Part shown: piece by piece, positions 22,055 through 34,306 of the stretch | Numbering within the stretch: position 1 is the first letter of the stretch | How the letters are laid out: every line of letters begins with the position of its first letter | Origin: Acanthochlamys bracteata | Taxonomy: Eukaryota > Streptophyta > Magnoliopsida > Pandanales > Velloziaceae | Direction: 5' to 3' | Length of the DNA: 64,000 bases | Assembly (NCBI GenBank): GCA_019914995.1 | Contig: CM034126.1 | Coordinates: forward strand, 5,089,001 to 5,153,000 | Translations under genes and position numbers: made by a program | The notes under the pieces: generated by a model | The model's input: only the letters and a program-made list of their open reading frames with translations | What the model was told of the DNA's origin: nothing | Databases searched by the model: none

Positions 22055-25000
22055 ATGGCTACACGAGTTCCTTTCCTTTATACCTTGTTACTGGCATGCA
22101 TGTTTCTGTGCTGCTTGAATGGGAGGATACTTGCGCTTGGAGCTAAAAGAAAAGTAGCGCAACCACTTCGTACCTGCATGCTGATGAATTGTGTTTTATC
22201 TTATGATAAGAGATAGCAAGCCAAATTACATTCGAAATAAAATATATTGTAGAATTGATTTGAAGCTCATATTTTATATTTAAGCGAGATTGGTTCTTTG
22301 TTGTGGTGATTAGGCTCAGGCCTACATTGTTTACTTGGGAGAGAGAAAGCATGACGATCCAGAACTCCTCACGAAATCCCACCATGACATGCTCACTACT
22401 TTGCTGGGGAGGTACGATTTTAATTAGTCCCTGATTTAGGGGAATTACTTCTTTCATTAAGCTTTTTTATGGAATCTGAACCTGCGGTGTGCAGCAAAGA
22501 GGAGGCACTGAGCTCAATTCTCTACAGCTACAAGCACGCGTTTTCAGGTTTCTCAGCTGTGCTTACGGAGGAACAAGCTAAGGAACTTTCAGGCATAAGT
22601 CCTCTAACATTTTCTGCTATCAATTTCTTGGTTCTACTATCAACACACGAGATTATGAATTTAACGAGTTAGATTTTTATTGACATAATGGATCGGAGCA
22701 TGCTATATAATTTTCTTTAGATCTTATTGTACGAATTATTGAGGTATGCGAGTAAGAGGTTATGCAGAGTGGCCTGAGGTTATTAGCGTATCACCAAACC
22801 GGAAGTTCCAGTTGCGTACAACTAGGAGCTGGGACAGCCTTGGGCTCGGCCTCTCATCTCATCCTGATGGACTGCTCAATAAAGCCAACCATGGGGAGGG
22901 TATTATTGTCGGAGTCATTGACTCAGGTAAAATAAGTCTTATATAACACTAGTGCGCACGAATTTTGGGCTTTTTCAACAAGCAAAGCACCTTTCTGGTG
23001 CAAGTCCAACTGTAGGACCTCTGTGTTGTCATGCAAATTTCAATACATGACAAATCATGATCCACAACACCATGGCCACCTTCTGCTTCTTCTTCTTCTA
23101 CTTTCTCTCTCTCTCTCTCTCGCTCGCTCGCTCGCTCTCTGTGGTTAATAAGTTTGTGGTGTTTATATAGTTAATGTATAATTGTAGGCAATGATCCCTT
23201 TCACCAGGTATATGGCCTGAATCGCCAAGTTTTAAAGACCATGGCTTTGGCCCAGTCCCATCAAAATGGAAGGGTGTGTGTCAAACTGGACCAACCTTCG
23301 GAGCCAACAATTGTAGCCGGAAAATCATCGGTGCACGCTTCTATACCAAGGGAGTAGATTCTGAAGCCCTCAAGGGTGAGTACGTTTCTCCTCGGTGCTT
23401 GAACTGCCACGGGACACATTGCGCCTCAATTGCCGCCGGCAATCCAGTTCCAAATATCAGCTTCAATGGCCTTGCTAGTGGCACAGCTAGGGGTGGAGCA
23501 CCCCGCGCTCGAATAGCAGTATACAAAGTTTGCTGGGGACAACAAGCACGTTGTGACGATGCCGGCACCATAGCAGCTATTGATGATGCCGTCCATGATG
23601 GCGTAGACTTGTTGTCGATGTCAGTTGGAGGACCTTTTGAGACGGATTACACATTGCACGCAGTTGCCCGTGGCATAACCGTGGTTGCAGCTGCAGGGAA
23701 CGATGGTCCCATACCAGAGACGGTCGAGAATTCAGTTCCATGGACTATAACTGCAGCTGCAAGCGTCGTTGACCGAGCTTTCCCTACAACCATTACTCTT
23801 GGAAACAACCGTGTATTCATAGTATGGTGTCTCAACCTTCGCTTGTTTATTTGCTCTTTTTCTAAGAGAAAATTTTATCTCATGCTGAAATGATTCAAAT
23901 AAATACATTTATCAGGCAATAAAACCATCACAAACTCTGTTCTTGTGGTGGGGCTGAATGTCTGAGTGCCTTCTAAGAATTAATCCTTTAACAAAGTTTT
24001 TGTATTTTCTAATGCAGGGACAATCCATTCATACCAGTAGAGATAATGGTTTTCTCAAGCTCGTTTATGGACTAGGGTAAATGGTTTTCTCATGACTATG
24101 ATAGACTTTCTTTTTCTTATCTAGGAAATGCAATATAGTTTCTTGTTCTTGTTCGTAATTCTATTTTAGTTGCTCTGAAATTCATGGTTTTTAAGTAAAT
24201 TAGTGAAGATTAACATGGCAGAACTCATTACGGTTCATTTTTGGTGCAGCTGTGATACAGAAACCATGAGTGATCCAGAAACTGCCAAATCTGTGAAGGG
24301 GAGCATAGTCTTATGTTTCAACCCTCAAACGGTGTCTAGTAAGTTGCCAATAACTGACATCGGTGAAACGTTTGTTAATGTGATGAAGGCAGGAGGCAAG
24401 GGCATTATCCATCCGCAATTCTCCATAAATGGTCTTTCTCGAATTGGAGCTTTGGGTTCTTTCATTTGGGCTGTTGTCGACTGGGAGGTCGCATACCAGG
24501 TTCTTGGTTATGCAAGCACAAGGTGAATATCTAATTAGCTGTTGCCCTTTAGGATATCTACTTAGTTATGCAGGCAATATTCTGTGTTATGTATTGGGTC
24601 TCTTATCTATGTAAGTGCCTCTTCACTAAACATCTAGTTCAGAGTATGCAGAAGAGACTCACTAGTAGATGCAGAATACTTTGACAAAAACATTAGTAAA
24701 GTACAATTGAATTTTGTTTTGGCCTTGATAACCAACTTTCTTACAGTGAACCAAAGGTAAAAATCGGTCTCCCTCAAACCACTGTTGGTAAAGAAGTTTT
24801 GGCTCCCAGAATTGCATATTATTCCTCTCGAGGTCCAAGTGCTGCTTTTCCTCAAGTGCTCAAGGTAACTTCAACCTAAGCATTTGTGTAGTAAATGTCA
24901 TTTTTAGGTACAAAAAGATTTTCTTGCTGATGCTTAATATGCCAAAACTCAATATTCTTTTTATTGGCCATACTTTTCACAAGTTTTATGAAAATTTAGA

Positions 25001-25908
25001 ACCTGCTCACTGTAGCATAGTTGTATTTCAATATTCAGTATCTTATAATTAAGCATCCTTATTGCGGTACTCTTGACTGGCTTCTTGGACAGCCTGATAT
25101 CGCAGCCCCAGGAACTGACATCTTAGCTGCAATGGAACACAATACATACAAATTGGATACTGGGACATCTATGGCTTGCCCTCACGTTTCCGGAGTTGTA
25201 GCACTTCTGAAGGCAACACATCCAGATTGGTCACCTGCTGCCATTAGATCTGCTATGATGACTACTGGTTTATATGCCTACTTATCGCTCTTTCAACTTT
25301 GTGTTTACTACTTTTCAGTATTTCACTTTTGACTGGTTGTATGCCGTTTCATTGCTGAAGCATCTATTACTGATGGACTTGGCATGCCGATAGTAGCAGA
25401 AAGCACTCCGAGAAAACTTGCAGACCCGTTCGACTTTGGTGCAGGACACATCAACCCTAACAGAGCCATGGATCCAGGACTTGTTTATGACATCAACCCG
25501 AAGGAGTACTACAAGTTTTTCAAGTGCAAGAAAAACCAATTCACAGTTTGTGATTCCTTTCCAAGACCACTATATGACCTAAACATGCCTTCTATTGCCA
25601 TACCGAATTTGAAGGAGTCAGTGACGACATGGAGGACTGTCACAAATGTGGGCAACAATGCAAATGCAGTCTATAAGGCTGTCATTGAATCTCCTCCAGG
25701 AACAAAAATGCTTGTGGAGCCTTCTGTTCTCAACTTCAGCTCCCGCAAGAAGGTCCAGACATTCAAGATCGTGTTCACTACCACCCACAAAGTGCAAGGT
25801 GTTTATACTTTCGGAAGTCTGACTTGGCTGGACGGGGCAGGACACTCCGTTCGGATTCCGACTGCCGTTCGCATAGTGATTGAGGCTTTCTATGCAGATG
25901 CTTCTTGA
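22055..25908 (+). CDS. Subtilisin-like serine protease, SBT3-type, 744 aa
   Basis: Secreted plant subtilase (S8A). Ten exons: 22055-22153, 22320-22411, 22495-22592, 22768-22926, 23208-23821, 24018-24076, 24250-24522, 24747-24864, 25093-25267, 25361-25908; phases are consistent throughout. Order: hydrophobic signal peptide (about 1-28); I9 propeptide with [20 protein letters not shown]; processing region [10 protein letters not shown]; catalytic Asp148 (GVIDSG), His217 (HGTHCAS), oxyanion Asn314 (AAGNDGP) and Ser530 ([11 protein letters not shown]); a PA-like insert around 345-455; C-terminal Fn3-like domain. The YLGE..HDDPE propeptide is typical of SBT3 members. Length is normal for the family. 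Oddities: intron 3 appears to start with GC rather than GT, and the residues before His217 are CLNC where the family usually has an Asp and a Gly. Substrate unknown; roles in wall or immunity would be inference. Confidence 0.92.
23101..23141. repeat. CT/GCTC microsatellite in subtilase intron 4
   Basis: A run of CT dinucleotides passes into CTCG/GCTC repeats. It lies within the intron between exons ending 22926 and starting 23208 and is a polymorphism candidate. Confidence 0.85.
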
Positions 25909-26640
25909 AGCAAGTGTAATATAGCTGCCATAATTATAAGTACTAAAATAATGTGGAATCCCTATTCCTGCCGCGCTACTATTTCTCATATAGGCTCAAG
26001 TAACTGTTATACAAATATTTTTATTTACTTATTTTGATAAGCTTTGTTTTGGGGCTTATCAAAATAAGCCTTTTCTTCATATATTTGATAGGCTCAAGTA
26101 ACTGTTATACAAGCTACATCCAATAAGTCGAAAGACACTTACAAGGCGTAAACAATTTATAAGTATTTTGAATAGATGGCTACTAACTGTCTTCTGGTCC
26201 TTCCCTATTGCATCTGTGGAGATTGAGTTGGGCCTCCATCCTAAACTAATAACGATAAACTGTCTGAAACCTCTTTATCTGGCGACCTGCTTCCCATGTC
26301 ACGGCCGTCGTTCATTCTCCAGCTTCTCTCATTCCACCGATCTCCAACACTCGTTCACAAAACAATGAGCCCACGCTTCTCTTCTGAAGCTCGGCCTCAC
26401 TACACAAATCAAGCCCATAACAAAACTCTTCTCTCTCTCTACGCTTCCCACTGTCACATCTCCTCTCTCTCTCTCTCTTTGTTTTAGTCTCTCCCTTCAC
26501 CGGACTCGCTCGCTTTCTCCTCTCTTGCCAGTTTCCCTTCTTCACCTTCTACAGCTCTCTCTTTGTTCTCCAACGCTTCTTTGTTGGTTTCCCTCCTGAC
26601 TCTTTCCTTCTTCCTTCACCTTTACCGGTTCTATTGGTTT
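25909..26640. other. 3' flank of subtilase and CT-rich intergenic DNA
   Basis: It contains the subtilase 3' UTR, a repeat-flanked hairpin (25991-26112) and, at about 26270-26640, a C/T-rich stretch resembling a 5' UTR or promoter of a lost gene. No coding exon follows it. Confidence 0.45.
25991..26112. repeat. Direct repeats flanking a perfect 15-bp hairpin
   Basis: TAGGCTCAAGTAACTGTTAT plus ACAA occurs at 25991-26014 and again at 26089-26112. Between them CTTATTTTGATAAGC (26028-26042) and its exact complement GCTTATCAAAATAAG (26054-26068) form a 15-bp stem with an 11-base loop, 120 bp after the subtilase stop codon. Confidence 0.9.
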
Positions 26641-27359
26641 GAGTACAAATTTAACATTTATTGAGTCATATGGTATAAGAATATTTGTTAAGACATTAAT
26701 GCCTTATTATTATGTCTATTTACTCAATACTTACAATTTTATTATATTTTGAAAGATAATTTATGATCTTATTTACATTTGTTATCTCTAAAGTTGGTAT
26801 ATTATTGTGAAATTATGATTCATATTTATTATTGTAAAATTATAGTTCATATTTAATTAGGATAGAATATAAAATTTTATTGTTATTCTTGATTTTTTTA
26901 TAAGAATTGAAAAATAATGATAAATTTCTAATTTTATTGTAAAAGCTAACCGTATGAATCGTTATGTGTTACATTTTTGCTCATAAGTAGAGTTTAATAA
27001 CATTTTAGACTTATGTATATTTTGATATATCTTATGTTGGTGTTCTTATCTATTAGATAGTTTACATCTCATATATTATTAACTAAGCGTGTCTAATTTA
27101 TTTATTTATAATTGATTAAATTTTGATACTTTCTAATGATAAATTTTCTACATAACAATTATAAAGGGTGAAAGAAGAGTATTTTTCTTTATTTGAGATG
27201 CTTAGATTTTGACTATACTTTTCGTAAAAATGAGGCAAATATGCCAATGAGTACTAATACTTCTAAGGAGAAAGCATTATACGAACCGTGGAAAAGATCT
27301 AACTAGTTAAGTATGATGTATATTAAATTTCACATATAACTAGTATTCGTGTGTTGATA
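26641..27359. other. AT-rich DNA before the decayed copia element
   Basis: No gene and no clear LTR. It may include the eroded left end of the element that follows. Confidence 0.4.
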
Positions 27360-30300
27360 TATGATTGCACAAATGTTAATGACTTGATGAAAACTATTAA
27401 TGAGCAATTTGAGTTTTTAGATAAAGTATTAGCTAGCACTTAACGAGTAAGTAGACATTCATGAAGCTCATTGACTTTAAAGTTATTCGCGAGTATAATA
27501 TACAAATGATGGATATTACTGTTCAACTAAAGTATCTAAAGATATTTTTGATGATGTTTAAGTGGATTTTATTCTGAACTCTTTTACATCTCAGTATAAA
27601 ACTTTTAAGATTTTCTACAAACACATAAAGATAAATGAAATTTTGGTAAAATTTTGATCACGTGTGTTAAAAATAAGGTAGATCGGTTAAAAAAAAGAAT
27701 GAAAATGCACATTTAAAAACGAGAGAGAAAAGATAAACCTTTTAATAATAAAAAGAAGGACAAATTGAATGCAATAAGCAAGTTGAATAGTTATACCCAT
27801 ATTATGAGAAAAGAATTTAGTTGTTTTTTTTATTTTAAAGAAAGGACACATGAGAAGGATTGCATTAAAAGAAATGCTTGACTTGAAAATATAGATAATC
27901 TCATATTTTATGTGCTATGAATATAATATGGTTTATAATTTTGAAAACACTAGGTGGATTAATTCTGCTTCTATAATCTATGTTTCTCTAATAGTATGCA
28001 GAGTTTTAAATAAACTAAAAAAAATTGACAAATATTGAATGTAACATCTATTCAATATCATATGCCTTCAAGAGTGGAAGGCTTAGGAATATATATATTA
28101 ATTTTAAGAATTATTTTTTTAGATTTAGAATGAACATTTTGCATTTAAGTTTTATAGAAATTTAATTTGTATTTCAAAACTTGTACTCTTGGATTTTTTC
28201 TTCAACTTTTCTGAAGTATTTTTGAATTTATTAAATGAGTCAAATGTTATTAGAAATGGTACAATAATTAATAGTTTGTTTAAAATTGATTTTAAGTGAT
28301 AATGTTTCTTATAATTTGACAGCTTCATACGATAATGTTGGTGTTGGTGTTATATTTTTTCTTAAAATAAAAAAATCTTTCATATTGTGGCATTGGAGAC
28401 TGAGATATATTTTCTTTGAGAGAATTAAAGGATTAGTAAATGGTGGAGTTTTATAAACTCTTGACTGTACGGATTATAATATTTATGTAAACTGCCTTAA
28501 AAAAAAGTAAACTAATAAGAATAAGAAAAGGTTTGAGATTTTAGAAAGCATACACACTAATATTTGTTACCATAATGTGTTTTAATGGTTAGAAATAAAT
28601 TGGTCACTTCCATAGATGGATTATTCACGATTTATGCATTCCTAATTATTCGTAATAAGAATGATGCATTGGTTGCATTTAAAATATATAACAAGGTAAA
28701 GAAACAATGTGAAAAATGAATTAAAATCGTGAATCTGATAGAGTTTGTGAATACTATAATAGATATAAGTATTTGACAAGCACTTGATCCATTTACTAAA
28801 TTTCTTCAAGAGTTGTGTATTATAGAATGGTTAGAAACCAAGTTTATTACATATACGCATTTGGGGTTACCCATCTGAGGTTAGAGTTTATAATCGATGA
28901 GAAAAAAAAGTTAGATCCAAATATTATAAGTGAGTAGCATGGTTATTAAATTTCTGATAAATGTTAAAGTTTACGATTTTATGATTTTACATCAACAAAA
29001 CGATCATACTTGATGCAATATTCGAATCTTACTTTCAATCTGTAAGATTTCGATTTTAATCCTAAATTCTTAAAAATTCTGATCTTATTTGTGATCTTAC
29101 AATTTAATCTTCTTAGAAATCTTCATGAATTAGAAGAGCTTTCGAGAATTTTTAGCGAAGTTAGAAGATAGAAAATATTCGTCATTTGTTTGTAACGGAT
29201 GTAGTGGTATTTAGTTTATTATTTTAGGAGTTTATTATGAGAGCAAAATATTATTTTATACGGTGGTATTTGGGATTTTTTTCCTTCTTTCTTTTGAAAC
29301 GATAAAAGCAATTGCTTAACGTCTAATTGATTGGTTACATAAAAAATTAAATTTTCTAGATATGAATATATATATAAGTGTGCATTTATAAAATAATGAT
29401 ATAGTACGTCAAGAGATTGTAATAATCAATTAAATGAATATAAGCAAATTATTAATAATGTAATTCATCTGAAGCACAAATATAAATATTATTAATTTAT
29501 TACAATAATATAAAATATAAGAAATTATGTTTAAATTTATCGCAATTTTAGTAAGTACTATCTAAAATTTTTAAAATATTAAACAAGTTATAAAAAAATT
29601 ACGGATAAGTAGAGCTTACGTCTTATTTAAAATCTCGATTTTACGATCCTATGCAAGCGAAACGATCCTAAATAAAATCCCGATGCTTGACGAGCTTGAG
29701 CAAGTATTTTATTAGATATGCTGAAAAGTTAGGAATGACATTCGGTCAAATTTGTCTAACCCTAACTCAATATATGAATTTATACGAATCAAAATTATTA
29801 CTTCTAAACCAACCTATCTAATAATTAAGTCAAATTCAATTCGACTCCTTAAAATTTAAAATTATTAACTTTTATTGCTACTCTTTAAACTCGAGTGAAA
29901 CTATAAAATTAGTTAGAATGAATATTATACGATTTTTTGATGAATAGATCTAATGAGTGGGAGTAAAATGTTCCAAATGTTTACTCCATAGTATTTTCAT
30001 TGGTCCCTAAATGTTCCTTAAATCTTCCAAAATATTTTTACTTATTATTATTATTTTATATGGTGATAATTGAAATTTTATACTTATAAATATATATTAA
30101 TATTTTGATAAATATAGATAGCTCACAAAATTTGATAAAAAGTTTTTTATAAAATCTAAATTGGTTATTAAATAATACCTATATAGTAATATTTTTGATA
30201 ATATTATAATTCTCATCTTATAATATTTTATTAAAATATAAATATAGATAATATAATACAAATATAATAATTTATAATTTATTATTATCGATTTTTATTT

Positions 30301-32390
30301 TTATTAATAAAAATTTTATTATACGGTAAGAGAAAATTGGAAAAGAATTGTTCTTTTTAGAGATAATAATTCAGATTTGTGGGTTGACTTCGGATCGACC
30401 AATCTAATAATTGGATCAAATTTGTTCAAATCTAATTGAACCCATAAATTTATATGGATCAAAATAATAACTTCCAATACGAATTAATTAGATCAATCTC
30501 GGATTAAATTTTTGAGTTGGGGTCATCCATTGCCGGCCTATGAAGTTCAACATTTATAAGTTTTACTTTTCATATCATACCTAGTGGAACTGTTGAATCC
30601 AAAAATACTAAATTTCATAAAAGGATATGGTTAGTGAGAGTGATCAAGTAAAAAATTTAACTTTTGAGTAATTAAGGTCATGTTCTGAATACTACTGCAA
30701 CATTAAGTATAAGATTGGTTATACATTCAAATAGAATGTATGAAGAGTCAATCATTCAAGTCCTACATCTTGCTGAAAATGATTAAAATATCTTAATTAA
30801 CAAACTCTATAAGAGGAACATACAGTTGTGCAACAATTTTCACAAGATATTGTTGATATAACATTAAGAAGATATATTAGAGTTAGAAAGCCAGCGATTT
30901 CTATTAATTATGTTGTGTATCTACATAAATCTACCTATAACTTTAGTGCTGAGGATGACTCTGAGACGTTTTCACAAGCAATAAAATGTGATAAATCTAA
31001 TTGTAGCATGATGCTACAAAAAATGAAAAAGATTATGTGGTAAACAATGAAACATGAGATCTTATTGAGTTGCCTAATAGGGTGAAGATTATTAGTTGTA
31101 TATGAACATTTAAAACCAAGAAATTTATTAGGCAATTTTGAAAAGTAAAAGACCAAATGCCAAAGGATTCATGACAAAGAAAAGGATTGATTATCGAAAG
31201 GCATTTTCTCTATTGTTTACGAAAAATATTCCTTCAATATCATGTTAGTTGCTTATTTTGATTTAGATTTACGTCAAATGGATGTAAAACCGATACTTCT
31301 CAATGAAGATTTAGAGAAAGAGATCTATATGAATCAACCTGAAAGATTTGTTTTAAAAGAAAAATAATATTTAGTTTACGGGCTCTGAATCTATTTATGG
31401 ACTGAAGCAAGCCTTCATCAATGGTATTTAAAATTTCATAATATTATCTCTTATGTTGGTTTTTTTAAGAACATTATGGATGAATGTATATATCACAAGA
31501 TTAATGGGAGTAAAATAAATGTTTTTTAATATTATATGTTGATGATATTTTACAATTAATGATATGAGATTATTGCATGAAGTAAAACAATTTCCCTCTT
31601 AACATTTAATATTAAAGAGACAGCATATAGGTAATGCATCTTATATTATTGGCATAAAGACCTACAGAGATAAATTTTAAAATACTTTAGGTATTATCTC
31701 AAGAAATCTATATTAATAAAGTTTTTTGGAAATTTCAAATGAAAAATTGTTCATATAGTACTGTAACCTTAGTAAAAGACGATAAATCAATTTGAACCAA
31801 ATGTCCTAAAAATGAATTTGAAAAAGAATAAATAAAAACATCCGATATGCTTCAGATGTTGAAAGCTTAATAATATGCTCAAATATGTTCTAAATCTGAC
31901 ATTGCATTTACAGTTCGAATGTTAAGAATATACCAAAGTAATTTAGGCGGATTAGATCGTTGGCAGATGCAAATAAAGTCATGAGGTACTTTTAAGGAAT
32001 AAAGAATTAAATACTTACATATATACGATTCGGTATTTTGAAAGTTGATGGACATTTAGATCAAGACTTTGTTGGTTGTATTGATTTTCGAAAGTTAACA
32101 TTTGGATATATCTTCATACTTGTTACAAAGACTGTATTTTGAAGAAGTACAAAATAATCTCTAATTACTGTTTATATTGTGGAAGTTAAATTTGTTTCTT
32201 GTTTTAAGGCCACATCAAAAGATATTTGGTTAAAGAGTTTCAATTTTGGATTCGAGTTGTTGAGTCTATTTCTAAACCATTACAGATATATTATAGCTGC
32301 TGTGTTCTTTACTAAGAATACAAAAATGAAAGTCCAAGCAAATGGCTTAGGTAATAGATCGACTCATTTTGAATAATATAATATTTTACA
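27360..32390 (+). pseudogene. Heavily decayed Ty1/copia element
   Basis: Scattered plus-strand fragments follow copia order. Gag-like codons lie at about 27365-27440. A damaged zinc knuckle (FKERTHEKDCIKR) is near 27830-27875. An integrase tail piece (WGYPSEVRVYN-like) is near 28860-28895. The integrase-RT linker (INYVVYLHKS, then SETFSQAI) is at about 30860-30990. RT words (VAYFDLDLRQMDVK, YMNQPERF) lie at 31235-31345 and an RNase H word (VEVKFVSCFKATSK) near 32177-32220. Many stops and frameshifts separate them. The linker resembles that of the intact element at 11-17 kb, so they belong to related lineages. No LTR pair was found. Confidence 0.8.
29739..30530. repeat. Diverged direct repeat inside the decayed element
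   Basis: Blocks near 29739-29850 and 30400-30520 share TCAAATTTGT, AATTTATA.GAATCAAAA and TAATAATT words in the same order, about 650 bp apart. They may be the ends of a secondary insertion between the integrase and RT remnants. Confidence 0.35.
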
Positions 32391-33758
32391 GAATTTAAAA
32401 AAATTTAAAGATATAAAAAATTATATTTCATAATTTTCTATATATATATATTGAGGTAAAAGAACGTCAAGTTTGTTTTTTGAAAATTCTCCAAAGTATT
32501 CTATATTTCAAAATCCTATATTTTACAAACACCCCAAACGCCTCCTCAACCGAGTGAATCAAGCATTTCCTGAAATATGTTGCATGCAATCTAATAACTT
32601 CCTCGGTCTTCAAAGAAGATTCTTTATTGCATATCCATTCCAACAACAGTTAAAAATGCTTATTGCTTACCAATTTAAATATTTCATTGGTCTTGTGCAT
32701 CTATAACATCACTAGATAAAGAACTGGAAGCAAAATTATAAAATGAAATAGGAAGAAGAATATGCTTGATATTTGCAAATGAAATATCCTCTAAAGAATA
32801 TGCTTGTTTTTTAATCTGGCAAATAATAAGCTCATAGAAACAAAGCTCCAAGCCTCTAGAAGGAATAACCTACCTTAATACTCCAATAATTTGTCTTAAA
32901 ACAAGTGATCTATATAATACTCTATACAAAACATTCAATCAGCCAAGTTTCATAAAACCTAAATCAAGATAAAGTTTTGACAAAAATGTAAAACTCCATT
33001 ACAAATTTCGTCATCCTGGAAGCACAAAAAGAGTAACTTGATCGCGATGATCTTCCAAATTTTAAGGGAAAGCAATGAAAACAGAATTACTTTTCATTGA
33101 AATCAAATCGAAGTAAAGGAGAACGACAAAACATATCTGCTTCACCCTAGCGAAGCCGCATTGGGGAGAAAGAAAATGAAAGTCATCAACTTTGTCGAAG
33201 AAAAGCGCACTCGAATGAGTTGCCTAGAGCATGGCGAAGAAGAAATAAGAGGAAAAAAATAACATAAATTTAAGGCATAGGTAGTAAGGAAAGGAACAAG
33301 TACGCGTTCTTGGTCACCTCGATTACACTCTATATTGGAGTGTAAGCATTTCATCCCTATATGAGGTGAAAGAAGATTAGACATTACCCTCGTTCATCTT
33401 ACAATTTAAGTTGCCAAATAGCCTAAACGCGGTGACGGAGATGAACAGCGAACTAAATAGGAGGGTAAAGGGCGATTGACGATAATGTGAAAGTATCACA
33501 TAGCCAATACGATCTATTTGGACATATTACTTTAAGGTAAATTCATTTTTTTAAAAGAGTTTAAAAAATAACTTAAAAATTAAAAATATTTTATAAAAAA
33601 TAAATTTTTATATTATTTAGTATTAAAAGTGAAATTTTAAATTAAAAATTTAAAAGATAAATTTTTTTATAAATAATAATTTAAAAATATTTATTTATTT
33701 ATATTAAAATTTAATTTGAAAAAATGAGTTTAGTGGTTGTAAACGAGCCCTTTATAAG
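32391..33758. other. Intergenic, no gene recognised
   Basis: Mixed sequence with no supported gene. About 33510-33750 is an A/T-dominated block with TTTGGACATA at its left and AAACGAGCCC at its right edge, so a MITE is possible. The gypsy element begins directly after it. Confidence 0.4.
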
Positions 33759-34279
33759 TGTCACGGCGCCTAAAGTTTTTACCTTAGTTTGTGCGGTATT
33801 TAGTCACACTCCTTTGTGGCTAAGTCAGCCTTTATTTAAATGAGCTATTAAAGACAGCTAAAGACTTTGTGGCACAAGGGATTAAAGAGAAGAGATGAAC
33901 ACTTGCAAGAGAGAAAGCTTTTTAGAAAGATGCTTTATATTACTTTGCTTATATTACAACTCTTGGTTGATGCCTCCAAATGAGGCTTCACCCTCTCTAT
34001 TTATAGCTTCTCAACCTTTTCAATGGACGGTGAGATTGTTTTGATCGGATGGTGGAAAATATATGGTCCGAAAAGTTTTTACAAAATATCCTTTACAAAA
34101 GTCTCTACCAATCTAGAGTATTCTCTAGCATACCCTAGATTTATGCCAACTATCTTATATATAGAGTATTCTATTATACTCTAGACTTGGTTTATGTACA
34201 AAGTAGTTTACCTAAATAAAAAGTATTTTACCAAGGTACTTTGGATGGGGAGAAGGGCCAAAATAATCATACCGTGACA
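33759..34279 (-). repeat. 3' LTR of gypsy element
   Basis: 521-bp LTR with perfect 8-bp terminal inverted repeats TGTCACGG and CCGTGACA. It aligns with 38967-39487 over blocks such as GCAAGAGAGAAAGCTTTTT and CTATTTATAGCTTCTC. Confidence 0.9.
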
Positions 34280-34291
34280 TTCTCCCCCACC
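34280..34291 (-). other. Polypurine tract of gypsy element
   Basis: On the minus strand GGTGGGGGAGAA abuts the 3' LTR, as expected for second-strand priming. Confidence 0.85.
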
Positions 34292-34306
34292 TATTCCGCA
34301 ATGTCC

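Noticed and set aside
33142..33384. 80-codon minus-strand ORF between the two retrotransposon relics
   Set aside because: No family resemblance, no splice partners and atypical composition; not supported as a gene.
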